A stretch of 20,058 nucleotides of DNA from a virus. Made by a program: the position numbers and the translations under genes. Positions within the stretch are counted from its first letter, which is position 1; each line of letters opens with the position of its first letter. Shown in pieces: positions 1 to 5,662 of this stretch. The notes under the pieces were generated by a model, which saw only the letters and a list, made by a program, of their open reading frames with translations, was not told the origin of the DNA and searched no databases. The DNA lies in the IMG/VR virus record IMGVR_UViG_3300024518_002003, positions 1 through 20,058 of that record; one strand, given 5' to 3'.

Positions 1-328
1 AGCGCGGGTCGCACACGTCACCGGAACCACCGACGATAGCGGCGCCTCCTGCGTTGTCTGTGAAGGCTTCCGGGTCAAGGACGATGACTGTGTAGCCTGC
101 GTCGCGGTAGGGCTGCGACCATGAACCGGTGCCTCCGCAGACGTCGAGGATAAGCTTGCTAGCGTTCAGCTCGCGGTCAATCTCTGCCATGCAGTCGCGG
201 CAGATCCAGCCGTCGAAGTAATTGCCGTTCAAGTCATGCCAATCGGCGGAAACGCGGTCAACGAACAGGCCGTGCCCTTGCGATGTGTCCCGCGAGCAGT
301 CGCGGCATTGTGGAGTGTGGATGCTCAT
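1..328 (-). CDS. SAM-dependent methyltransferase with N-terminal CxxC motifs (partial, C-terminus off the window)
   Basis: I translated the minus strand from the ATG at 326-328; the frame stays open to the left edge (109 residues visible). Residues 59-68 read LILDVCGGTG, a class I SAM-binding motif I, followed by SWSQPYRDAGY and then VIVLDP, where D85 fits the acidic residue that binds the SAM ribose. This spacing is common in phage DNA (cytosine) methyltransferases. Ahead of it are two CxxC pairs (C8/C11 and C43/C46), which suggests a small zinc-binding module fused to the catalytic domain. An AAGAGAG sequence about 8-14 nt upstream of the ATG can serve as the ribosome binding site. The catalytic motif and target specificity lie outside the window, so DNA versus another substrate cannot be decided. 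It is read in the same direction as the next minus-strand gene (417-821), probably from one transcript. Confidence 0.72.
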   Translation of the reverse strand, partial: MSIHTPQCRDCSRDTSQGHGLFVDRVSADWHDLNGNYFDGWICRDCMAEIDRELNASKLILDVCGGTGSWSQPYRDAGYTVIVLDPEAFTDNAGGAAIVGGSGDVCDPR

Positions 329-378
329 GTGTAGGTACTCTCTTGCCCTTTGCCGGGGCGGTTAGGTGGTCTCATCAG

Positions 379-410
379 TAGCGGCAACACCGCTAGACGC
401 CCGTAGGCGT
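379..410 (-). other. Two adjacent small hairpins between minus-strand genes
   Basis: Positions 379-395 form a 6-bp stem (TAGCGG/CCGCTA) with a CAACA loop. Positions 397-410 form a 5-bp stem (ACGCC/GGCGT) with a 4-nt loop. They sit just downstream of the stop of the 417-821 gene and inside the leader of the methyltransferase gene. Neither is followed by a T-run on the minus strand, so they are not convincing intrinsic terminators. They may be RNA-processing or stability elements. Confidence 0.3.
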
Positions 411-416
411 TTCGAC

Positions 417-821
417 CTAGCTACGGGCGCGCATGCCTTCGTCGGTGAACACAACAGCATCACAGCGCATAAACACAACGCCCGTTGCGCGGTAGGTAAA
501 CGCCGCCTCTTTTCGGTCGCGGGGGTTGTAGCCAACGAGCTGCCAAGCTGAATCGCAGTCCAACACGGGTGACAGCGACAGCACGCCGGTTATCCAAGCA
601 TGCACGCTGCGATTGCCACCCTCTGCAATCTTGCGTGCCGCGTTCTGTCCGACGTGCGCCACGGCGTTAACAAGCCCGACGTGCCAACAACGGGCGACGA
701 CGCGACCTTTATGGACAACGCACCACGGTGCGGTACCGCTGCGGACGGCGTTGAGGTTGTAGTGTACGCGGACCTTCTTGCCGATGAAGGGCGCGACGTT
801 GTCTGTGTAGTGGGTTGCCAT
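417..821 (-). CDS. Small phage protein of unknown function (134 aa)
   Basis: This 134-residue protein starts at the ATG at 819-821. GGAGA lies about 10 nt upstream of that codon on the minus strand, which supports the start. The N-terminus (KKVRVHYNLNAV), the central segment with RSVHAW (near residues 71-76) and the late segment GYNPRD followed by F-x-Y and hydrophobic strands match, from memory, a widespread group of short phage proteins of unknown function (pattern: V-R-V-x-x-N-L, then N-V-H-A, then Y-N-P). No catalytic motif, signal peptide or membrane segment is visible. It lies upstream of the methyltransferase on the same strand, so it probably belongs to an accessory or early module rather than to the virion genes. 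The overlapping + strand reading frame at 600-863 is a shadow. Confidence 0.7.
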   Translation of the reverse strand: MATHYTDNVAPFIGKKVRVHYNLNAVRSGTAPWCVVHKGRVVARCWHVGLVNAVAHVGQNAARKIAEGGNRSVHAWITGVLSLSPVLDCDSAWQLVGYNPRDRKEAAFTYRATGVVFMRCDAVVFTDEGMRARS

Positions 822-858
822 TTGTTGATTGTCTCCGTTGGCGTGATTGCCTGTCAGG

Positions 859-888
859 AGTAAACCACCGCTTGACGCATGCCGTCAA
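859..888 (-). promoter_or_regulatory. Candidate minus-strand sigma70-like promoter at a TTGACG palindrome
   Basis: Positions 872-888 form a perfect inverted repeat, TTGACG-5 nt-CGTCAA. Read on the minus strand, TTGACG (883-888) is followed after 18 nt by TTTACT (859-864, 4 of 6 matches to TATAAT). This would put the transcript start about 30 nt upstream of the ATG at 821. The + strand copy of TTGACG has only a weak -10 (TATTCA, 894-899). The palindrome could also simply be an operator. Confidence 0.3.
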
Positions 889-916
889 CTACTTATTCAC
901 ACCCCGCCCTTAACGC

Positions 917-946
917 TTGACTGCGACCCGTTGCAAGCCGGAGAAT
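917..946 (+). promoter_or_regulatory. Candidate sigma70-like promoter upstream of the putative small terminase gene
   Basis: TTGACT (917-922, 5 of 6 to consensus) and GAGAAT (941-946, 4 of 6) are separated by 18 nt. The predicted transcript start falls at about 953, inside the dyad element at 951-972, as would fit a repressor site at a promoter. The match is moderate and could be chance. Confidence 0.3.
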
Positions 947-950
947 CCAG

Positions 951-972
951 GAACTGATCAAATGATCAATTC
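951..972 (+). promoter_or_regulatory. 22-bp dyad-symmetric element, copy 1
   Basis: The left arm GAACTGATCA and right arm TGATCAATTC flank a 2-bp centre. The arms are inverted repeats at 9 of 10 positions. Two related copies occur at 5537-5558 and 5569-5590, and 18 of 22 positions are identical in all three. All copies are intergenic and lie upstream of + strand transcription units. This copy ends 18 bp before the ATG of the 991-1566 gene. It is likely an operator for a dimeric DNA-binding protein; a phage-specific promoter is the alternative. Confidence 0.55.
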
Positions 973-990
973 CAAAAATAGGGCCAACAA

Positions 991-1566
991 ATGCCATCAC
1001 GCGCAATCAGCAACCCGAAGACTCGCGAGCACGCGGCGTTGCTAGTGGGCGCCTGCATCGCGACCATGCGGGGGCAGGGCATGACGTGGCGAGCGTGCAT
1101 CGCGGCGTTGCCGTCGCAGGCTATGCAAGAGCAGCCGGAGGCGTGGTTAGCGTTGCGCGGCGCTCTCGCGCAGCACAAGCGTATGGGGAGTATGCGGGTG
1201 CAGGCGCTTTATCGGCGTTATATGGAGGCACAAGCGGCAAATGCGGTGGAGTCAGCCGAGTCACAACGCACGTTAATCAACGCCCGACTAGACGAGCAGT
1301 ACGAGCTCCTCGCCACGACCCAAGCGGCACGCGACGGCGACCCAAAGACAATTGACGCGATGCGGAAGATTGAAGCCGACCGCGCAACGTTGTACGGGCT
1401 GCGTGAGAAGCAAGCAGGTGGTGAGCTTGCTGCGGCGTTGTCTGAATTGGCACGTGCGGCGCAACCACGACGCCTCGGGAACGTCGGCGCGGTGGTGGTC
1501 GACGTCCAGGGCGAATCCAGCAAGGCCCCACGGGGGGTGGAGGGGGGTACCCCGTCCAGTACCTGA
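991..1566 (+). CDS. Putative terminase small subunit (191 aa)
   Basis: The protein is mostly helical. The N-terminal part (TREHAALLVGACIATMRGQG, then MTWRACIAALPS) could form a helix-turn-helix. The middle and C-terminal part, with INARLDEQYELLATTQAARD followed by GDPKTIDAMRKIEADRATLYGL (about residues 95-140), resembles the helical pattern D-L/P-K-x-I/L-D-x-x-x-x-I-x-x-R-x-x-L-x-G-L seen near the C-terminus of many phage small terminases. This protein would recognise the packaging site on phage DNA and recruit the large subunit. AGGG at 979-982, 8 nt before the ATG, supports the start. The last codons are very G-rich, with two runs of six G at about 1532-1547. The gene is separated from the large terminase by about 2.2 kb and several genes, so the call rests on pattern resemblance alone. 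The antisense reading frames here are Ser/Arg-rich shadows. Confidence 0.5.
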   Translation: MPSRAISNPKTREHAALLVGACIATMRGQGMTWRACIAALPSQAMQEQPEAWLALRGALAQHKRMGSMRVQALYRRYMEAQAANAVESAESQRTLINARLDEQYELLATTQAARDGDPKTIDAMRKIEADRATLYGLREKQAGGELAAALSELARAAQPRRLGNVGAVVVDVQGESSKAPRGVEGGTPSST

Positions 1567-1574
1567 CGGGTTTT
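1551..1574 (+). terminator. Possible weak intrinsic terminator overlapping the stop of the 991-1566 gene
   Basis: CCCGTC (1551-1556) pairs with GACGGG (1565-1570) around an 8-nt loop and is followed at once by TTTTG and then ACTTT. The stop codon TGA lies in the loop/3' arm junction. The T-run is short and interrupted, so termination would be inefficient at best. Confidence 0.3.
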
Positions 1575-1613
1575 GAAACTTTGCCCACCGGACCTAACGG
1601 GTTTTGAAACTTT
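1561..1613 (+). repeat. Tandem 22-nt direct repeat with 31-nt period
   Basis: The unit ACCT(G/A)ACGGGTTTTGAAA plus CTTT occurs at 1561-1582 and 1592-1613, identical at 21 of 22 positions, and the following GCCC/CGCCC is also similar. The 31-nt offset is close to three DNA helical turns. I saw no further copy in the window. Directly downstream of a putative small terminase, such repeats could be part of a packaging (cos/pac) recognition site, or protein-binding sites; both readings are inference. Confidence 0.6.
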
Positions 1614-1815
1614 CGCCCTACGCGTACTTGTCGTCCAGGCGAGGTACGCCTTAGAGCGAAGCGCAGTGGTTATTCGGTGGTGGTTGTGTTCGTTTCGGCA
1701 CATTCAAACTGTGTGACACGAACTCGATGTAGCGAAGCGGATTCGAGTTTACCCTGAAACGTTCAGATCTCAAATGTTGTCAAGGTGAGACCGCCGGTCT
1801 GAACGAAGTTTACTT
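1614..1815. other. Non-coding stretch with three inverted repeats
   Basis: I see no credible gene between the putative small terminase and the minus-strand 56-aa gene. Three inverted repeats lie here: GCGTAC (1622-1627)/GTACGC (1644-1649); AACTCGA (1721-1727)/TCGAGTT (1743-1749) around a 15-nt loop; and CGTTCAGA (1760-1767)/TCTGAACG (1798-1805). The last one encloses a second stem, TCTCA (1768-1772)/TGAGA (1786-1790), stacked directly on its 5' arm; an alternative AGACC/GGTCT stem is also possible. The two flanking genes converge on this region, so terminator or packaging-site functions are possible. It does not fold as a tRNA that I can recognise. Confidence 0.45.
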
Positions 1816-1986
1816 TTACCTGCTGCGTTCAGGGTTTTGGGGCTCGGCTGGATTCTTGATCATAATGCGCCGTTTCTTCCTCGCTTTTTTCCTCTTCGCC
1901 GTGGCCTTTTCAGCCTTGATGCGCAGTCGTTCCCACGACGCCTTGCTCCTACTCGATTCGTACTTGCTGCCATTATGCCAAGCCAT
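1816..1986 (-). CDS. Tiny, highly basic protein of unknown function (56 aa)
   Basis: The start is set by the ATG at 1984-1986, because a near-perfect Shine-Dalgarno AGGAGGT lies 4 nt upstream (1991-1997 on the minus strand). An in-frame ATG nine codons further upstream has no such signal. The protein begins MAWHNGSKYESSRSK, continues through a helical segment SWERLRIKAEKATAKRKKAR and is dominated by Lys/Arg up to about residue 44, then ends in a Pro/Asn-rich tail. This composition suggests nucleic-acid or membrane-surface contact, but no known fold is evident. It is divergent from the + strand genes starting at 2056 and convergent with the putative small terminase. The strong ribosome binding site is the main reason for calling it real. 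Confidence 0.6.
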   Translation of the reverse strand: MAWHNGSKYESSRSKASWERLRIKAEKATAKRKKARKKRRIMIKNPAEPQNPERSR

Positions 1987-2055
1987 ATCAACCTCCTGCG
2001 GCGATTGTAACATGCGGTGTTGACGGGCGGGGATTTGCCGTGGTTGTTTAGGGCG

Positions 2056-2238
2056 ATGACTGAAGAGAAACCGAAGTTGCCCGCTATGCCTGAGAAGAAG
2101 TTCGCGGACCGGATGCGCGAGCGTTACCGGCTGCCTCGCTTCTTGTTTACCGTGGACCCTGCTGGCGGCTACCCGGTCGCGGCTTACAAGGGGCGGGTTA
2201 AGGGTAAGGGCTGGAGCGGCCTGGGGAAGTCGTTATGA
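2056..2238 (+). CDS. Hypothetical protein (60 aa)
   Basis: This short protein (MTEEKPKLPAMPEKKFADRM...) is charged at the N-terminus and ends in a Gly/Lys-rich segment (AAYKGRVKGKGWSGLGKSL). The middle part, YRLPRFLFTVDPAGGYPVAAY, looks like a small strand-turn-strand. I chose the ATG at 2056. A GTG at 2017 in the same frame would add 13 residues but has no ribosome binding site, and the AGGG just before 2056 is closely spaced. Its stop overlaps the next start (ATGA at 2235-2238), which supports translation of both. It would be the first gene of the unit leading to the large terminase. Function is not recognised. Confidence 0.5.
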   Translation: MTEEKPKLPAMPEKKFADRMRERYRLPRFLFTVDPAGGYPVAAYKGRVKGKGWSGLGKSL

Positions 2239-2450
2239 GTCTCATCACCCTTACTCAGGAACAGGTGGTCGCGTCGGTCGTGCGTGATATGATTCGCAGG
2301 GGCGAGCTGTCGACGGAGGTCGGGGTGGCGGCCCGGTTCGGGTTTAAGGACGACGTTATGACGATGTTTTTGATACAGGCCGCGACGGCGGATCTACCAC
2401 AGGGGTCGCAGGCGGAAATCAGCCTGTCTCCAGAGAAGATGGTGAATTAG
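2235..2450 (+). CDS. Hypothetical protein (71 aa)
   Basis: The start overlaps the preceding stop by the ATGA arrangement, so translation is probably coupled. The protein begins MSLITLTQEQVVASVVRDM and looks mainly helical, with a short hydrophobic stretch (MTMFLIQAATADL, about residues 42-54) that is too short and too polar for a confident membrane segment. The pattern T-Q-E-Q-V-V-A-S-V-V-R-D-M-I-R-R could be an amphipathic helix used for protein contacts. The stop at 2448-2450 is one base away from the next ATG at 2452. No family is recognised; its place suggests a packaging-associated or structural accessory role. Confidence 0.6.
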   Translation: MSLITLTQEQVVASVVRDMIRRGELSTEVGVAARFGFKDDVMTMFLIQAATADLPQGSQAEISLSPEKMVN

Positions 2451-2451
2451 A

Positions 2452-3096
2452 ATGCCCTGTCCCGGCGCCTACCCTCTTCCTTGCGTTCCCGCCAAGACCC
2501 CGCCGCCCCGCGCAGTACTTAATAGTATGGCGATGCAGGCTGCGATGGGTATCAACGACGCGATGCAGGGTCTTAAGCCCTACGTCGAGGGCCGGGAGTT
2601 GCCCAAGGGCGTGTCTCAGTCGGCGATCGTGCTGTCTACATCGGCGATGGTCTACTCCTCGCTCACCTCGCTGGGCTTGCCCGACGATGCGCCCGCCGGC
2701 TTCGGGGACGTGCTTATCTCGGCGAACCCGAAGACGCTGAGTCGGGAGTTCCGCGACTGCCGCAAAGCCATCGCAGACTTCTTTGAGTCGGACAACTGGC
2801 CTCGGCCCGCCGACAAGGCGCACTTCAGGTCCAAGAAGTCGGGCGTGTTCTTCGGTGAGGCGCTCGACGTTATGCACCTTTTACGAGCTGCGTACCTGCT
2901 CGACAGCGCCAAGGTCACCAACAAGATGACCAAGAAGCAGCGCAAGAAAACAGCCGGTTACGCCAAAGAGCGAGACAAGCAGGTTCGCGCCAGTTACCTA
3001 AACGACGGGCAGAAGGCGGCGGTTGCAGCCGCCATGTCCGCAGGAGCCTCTTTCGACGAGGCTTTGAAGGGAGCGGAAAATGCCGACGCGACTTGA
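2452..3096 (+). CDS. Hypothetical protein (214 aa)
   Basis: The N-terminus is Pro/Cys-rich (MPCPGAYPLPCVPAKTPPP). A globular central part follows, with SRELPKG-like turns and the segment FRDCRKAIADFFESDNWPRP near residues 99-119. The C-terminal third is Lys-rich and helical (NKMTKKQRKKTAGYAKERDK, then DGQKAAVAAAMSAGASFDEA). I do not recognise a family. The ATG at 2452 follows the previous stop by one base and lacks a clear Shine-Dalgarno, so translational coupling is likely; a later start at the internal Met near 2527 cannot be excluded. It overlaps the next gene by 17 nt. Position just upstream of the large terminase suggests a late-gene product. Confidence 0.65.
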   Translation: MPCPGAYPLPCVPAKTPPPRAVLNSMAMQAAMGINDAMQGLKPYVEGRELPKGVSQSAIVLSTSAMVYSSLTSLGLPDDAPAGFGDVLISANPKTLSREFRDCRKAIADFFESDNWPRPADKAHFRSKKSGVFFGEALDVMHLLRAAYLLDSAKVTNKMTKKQRKKTAGYAKERDKQVRASYLNDGQKAAVAAAMSAGASFDEALKGAENADAT

Positions 3097-3778
3097 GATG
3101 GCGCAAATGGCGCAGCAGATGCTGCCCGCAGAGTCGATCGGCTTGCCTGAAGAACTCGTGGCGCCTGCGCCCGCTTCTGGTCAGCCGCAACCGGGCGTCC
3201 CTTGGGATGACATTATGAAGTACGTCCGCGCCCGGTATTCCGTTAATGAGCCGATGCAGAGCATCAAACACGCCGCCCAAGACTTTGGCCCGCTCCAACC
3301 CGCAGACCCGACAGGCAAAGTGCTTGGCGCGTCAGTCGCCCCTCCCGGCTCCGGCTTGCTAAGAGGCGCTGCGAAGCTTGCCGCAGCGAAGCCGTCTCTG
3401 AACGCTGTCCGCAGCATGTTTCCAGCACGTAGCGCCGCTCAGTCGTTTCCGACCAAGAGCATGTCGAACGAAATTGCCCGTCGTAGCCTTCCTGAGTCTC
3501 TGGTTGGGGTGGTCAAGAAAAGCGAACCCATATCTCAGAGTTTCTTAGGCCAAGTAGCGAGCAGCCCAAACATTCTGGCCGATTGGGTTGGTCGATCGCC
3601 CAAGATGGCGGAGAAATTGAGAGACGGACTTGCCGCCCACCAAGGCGGTCACGCTGTAGTAGAAAAAGCCCACTTTGCTGTCCAATTGCTCAAACGAGGG
3701 AAACTGGGTGACGACGTAAAGGCCCATAGTTTGCTCATCGAGGCGGTCGAAGACCTCTTGAAGTGGCAAGCCAAATAG
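3080..3778 (+). CDS. Hypothetical protein (232 aa), possible minor virion or packaging accessory protein
   Basis: The start ATG at 3080 lies inside the end of the previous gene, and AAGGGAG about 8-14 nt upstream serves as ribosome binding site. The N-terminal third is Pro/Gln-rich (about residues 20-40). A Gly/Ala-rich stretch (GSGLLRGAAKLAAAKPSL, about residues 91-108) could be an amphipathic or membrane-active helix. The C-terminal part has LADWVGRSPKMAEKLRDGL and a helix-rich end (DVKAHSLLIEAVEDLLKWQAK). No known domain is recognised. Such low-complexity plus amphipathic organisation is seen in some virion accessory proteins, but that is only an analogy. The stop overlaps the start of the large terminase by 16 nt. 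Confidence 0.6.
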   Translation: MPTRLEMAQMAQQMLPAESIGLPEELVAPAPASGQPQPGVPWDDIMKYVRARYSVNEPMQSIKHAAQDFGPLQPADPTGKVLGASVAPPGSGLLRGAAKLAAAKPSLNAVRSMFPARSAAQSFPTKSMSNEIARRSLPESLVGVVKKSEPISQSFLGQVASSPNILADWVGRSPKMAEKLRDGLAAHQGGHAVVEKAHFAVQLLKRGKLGDDVKAHSLLIEAVEDLLKWQAK

Positions 3779-5508
3779 TGGCTGAGTTTCTCACCCAAGC
3801 GGACTACCTCCGCGAGATGCGCTCCTGTAAAGAGAGCCTGCTCTACTTCTGCCGCAAGTACGCCCACATCGAAGACCGAAAGAACGGACGCCCGCGCCTG
3901 TTCTCGCCCAACAACGAACAGTTACTACTATATAAGGCGCTAGAGGAGAACGATAAGGTCTACATCCTCAAGGCCCGAAAGCGCGGCCTCACCACCGCCT
4001 CTATAGTAAGGGCGGGTCACGGCTGCCACTTCAACGCCGGCTACAAAGCGGCGACCCTCACCCACGACGACGAGTCGGCAGAGGAAGTCCTCGCCACCAA
4101 GATGAGCCTGCTCCTTCGGCGGATGCCCGAAGCGTTCTTCCTTCACGACTTCGCCCTGCGTAAGCACCGCGCCAACCGCGTCGAGTGGAACCACGGCGCC
4201 GTGTTTCGTGCGATGACGTACAAGTCGGAGAAGGTGCGGTCGTCCGACGTAGACTTGCTCCACTTCAGCGAGTTTAGCGCCTACGAGAACGTCGAGAAGG
4301 TCATCAGCGCCAACGAGAACGCCCTGCGTCCCGGCGGCAAGGTCATATACGAGACGACAGCTCGGGGGTTGGGGTTCGCCTTCGACCTTTGGCGAGCCGA
4401 CAACGGCATCTGCAAGTTGTTCTTCCCGTGGACGACCGACCCGACCTACGCAATGTTCAACAAGCCAAACGTCACCCAAGAGGTGTGGGAGTGGGCGCAG
4501 CAGTACAAGGAAGACTTCCGTATCAAGCGCCAGCAGATGCACTGGGCTGCGTGGAAGATGAACTCCTACGGCGGCGCTATCACCAAACTGACGCTGCACC
4601 ACTTCAACAGCGAGTACCCGGTCACGGCGGATGTGGCGTTCTCCGTCGCCAGCGGTCGTGTGTTTCAGGTTATGTATCCCGGCGCTCGCGTCTCTACGGG
4701 TCTGTGTGAGTTCTCTGAGCCTGGGCCGTATCGCGTCTATACTATGGGTGTCGACACAGCGACGGGGTCGCCAACCGGAGACTTCAGCGCCTTCTGCATC
4801 CTTGATGTGACCAACAAGGAGGCGCCAAGTGTCGCGTGCACCTTCTATGACCGCATCCCGCCAACCGACTTCGCTGAAGTTGTCGTCCACTACGCCAAGA
4901 AGTACAACGCGCTGGTTGTCCCCGAGAGGAACATGGGCATCGACGTTGTCACCCTGTTGGACCGCAGCTCCTACCCCAACGTCTGGATTGAGCAAGCCTA
5001 CGCAAAGGTAGGCAAGAAGCGGGTGCCGAGACTCGGTTTTCACACTTCAGAGATGAGCCGGAAGATCCTCACCGGGCGGCTCGACCACTGGCTTGGCGGC
5101 CTTATCCCGAAGATGGACCCTCGATGTCCCCGATTGCAAAGTGAAATCAACGACTTTGTTTACTCAGACGACAAGCGACAGCGACCAGAACACATGCCCG
5201 GCAAACACGACGACATGCTGTTCGCCTTGGCGCTCGCCTTGGTTGGAATGGACCAGGCCGAACGTGTGCGAGAGAATCGGACTTGGGCGAGGCCCGGCTC
5301 TATCCAAGAGATGCGCCAGTACCGCAAGGTCACCGGCAAGGCTTACGACGCCAACGACCAATTCGACGCAGACCTTGAGGATGAACTGGACGTGTTGTTT
5401 GGCAAAAGGACCAAGCGCGGTTTACGGGGTCTGCACAAAATAGATGGCGAACAAACTAGGGGACACATCCCTTTGCCAGAGCGCATTGGTCGAACCAGAG
5501 AGTGGTAA
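3763..5508 (+). CDS. terL: Terminase large subunit (581 aa)
   Basis: This is the packaging motor ATPase and headful/cos nuclease, which docks on the portal. A divergent Walker A reads ILKARKRGLTT (residues 68-78), a form seen in phage terminases with KAR-Q/K-x-G-x-(S/T)-T. The Walker B-like segment is VDLLHFSEFSAYENV (163-177), where E170 is the likely catalytic Glu. The coupling motif follows as YETTARG (196-202). The C-terminal RNase H-fold nuclease shows MGVDTATGSPTGDFSAF with D331, then VVPERNMGID with E388, and HDDMLFALALAL with D483/D484 as the metal-binding set. The length is normal for the family. The start is GTG at 3763; GTG at 3778 is an alternative overlapping the previous stop. 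Neither has a strong ribosome binding site, so coupling to the upstream gene is likely. Confidence 0.93.
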   Translation: MASQIVAEFLTQADYLREMRSCKESLLYFCRKYAHIEDRKNGRPRLFSPNNEQLLLYKALEENDKVYILKARKRGLTTASIVRAGHGCHFNAGYKAATLTHDDESAEEVLATKMSLLLRRMPEAFFLHDFALRKHRANRVEWNHGAVFRAMTYKSEKVRSSDVDLLHFSEFSAYENVEKVISANENALRPGGKVIYETTARGLGFAFDLWRADNGICKLFFPWTTDPTYAMFNKPNVTQEVWEWAQQYKEDFRIKRQQMHWAAWKMNSYGGAITKLTLHHFNSEYPVTADVAFSVASGRVFQVMYPGARVSTGLCEFSEPGPYRVYTMGVDTATGSPTGDFSAFCILDVTNKEAPSVACTFYDRIPPTDFAEVVVHYAKKYNALVVPERNMGIDVVTLLDRSSYPNVWIEQAYAKVGKKRVPRLGFHTSEMSRKILTGRLDHWLGGLIPKMDPRCPRLQSEINDFVYSDDKRQRPEHMPGKHDDMLFALALALVGMDQAERVRENRTWARPGSIQEMRQYRKVTGKAYDANDQFDADLEDELDVLFGKRTKRGLRGLHKIDGEQTRGHIPLPERIGRTREW

Positions 5509-5536
5509 AAGCGACACCGCTCCCTGCTGCGGCACC

Positions 5537-5558
5537 GAACTGATCATATGATCTATTC
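5537..5558 (+). promoter_or_regulatory. 22-bp dyad-symmetric element, copy 2
   Basis: Left arm GAACTGATCA, centre TA, right arm TGATCTATTC; the arms match as inverted repeats at 8 of 10 positions. It lies in the gap between the large terminase and the scaffold gene. Its centre is 32 bp, about three helical turns, from the centre of copy 3, which suits cooperative binding on one DNA face. Confidence 0.55.
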
Positions 5559-5568
5559 CGTCGCGACC

Positions 5569-5590
5569 GAACTGATCAAATGATTAGTTC
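5569..5590 (+). promoter_or_regulatory. 22-bp dyad-symmetric element, copy 3
   Basis: Left arm GAACTGATCA, centre AA, right arm TGATTAGTTC; the arms match at 9 of 10 positions. The element directly abuts TTGACA at 5591-5596, a perfect -35 hexamer, so a protein bound here would touch RNA polymerase. The matching -10 (CATGTT, 18 nt downstream) is poor, as would fit an activator-dependent promoter. Confidence 0.55.
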
Positions 5591-5620
5591 TTGACAGACG
5601 GCCTCTGTCACCCGCATGTT
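5591..5620 (+). promoter_or_regulatory. Candidate activator-type promoter for the structural operon, with an overlapping hairpin
   Basis: TTGACA (5591-5596) is a perfect -35 and CATGTT (5615-5620) a weak -10 at 18-nt spacing. TGACAGA (5592-5598) and TCTGTCA (5604-5610) form a perfect 7-bp inverted repeat around CGGCC, so this segment could instead be an operator or RNA hairpin. No T-run follows, which argues against a terminator. Confidence 0.3.
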
Positions 5621-5662
5621 CCAAACCACGAGACGCCATCGATAAGGGCGAGGGAGAGAGAA

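Noticed and set aside
600-863. Plus-strand 87-codon frame at 600-863
   Set aside because: It is antisense to the better supported 134-aa minus-strand gene and lacks a ribosome binding site.
1532-1547. Two runs of six G as a possible programmed frameshift site
   Set aside because: Shifted frames end within a few codons and add no domain. They may be compositional or a sequencing-sensitive spot.
1218-1703. Minus-strand 161-codon frame opposite the putative small terminase
   Set aside because: The product is Ser/Arg/Ala-rich low complexity with no domain pattern, and the + strand frame has a ribosome binding site and a terminase-like helical pattern.
1721-1805. Possible tRNA-like fold in the non-coding stretch
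   Set aside because: The segment with GGATTCGAGT looks like a T-arm at first sight, but no acceptor stem, D-arm or anticodon arm of correct length can be formed around it.
2004-2012. Extended -10 promoter (TGTTACAAT on the minus strand) for the 56-aa gene
   Set aside because: Transcription would begin at about 1997, leaving the Shine-Dalgarno at the very 5' end, and there is no -35 match.
5591-5662. N-terminal extension of the scaffold gene from a TTG at 5591
   Set aside because: The TTG is part of a TTGACA hexamer and hairpin next to the dyad element and has no ribosome binding site. The GTG at 5663 follows a strong purine-rich signal.
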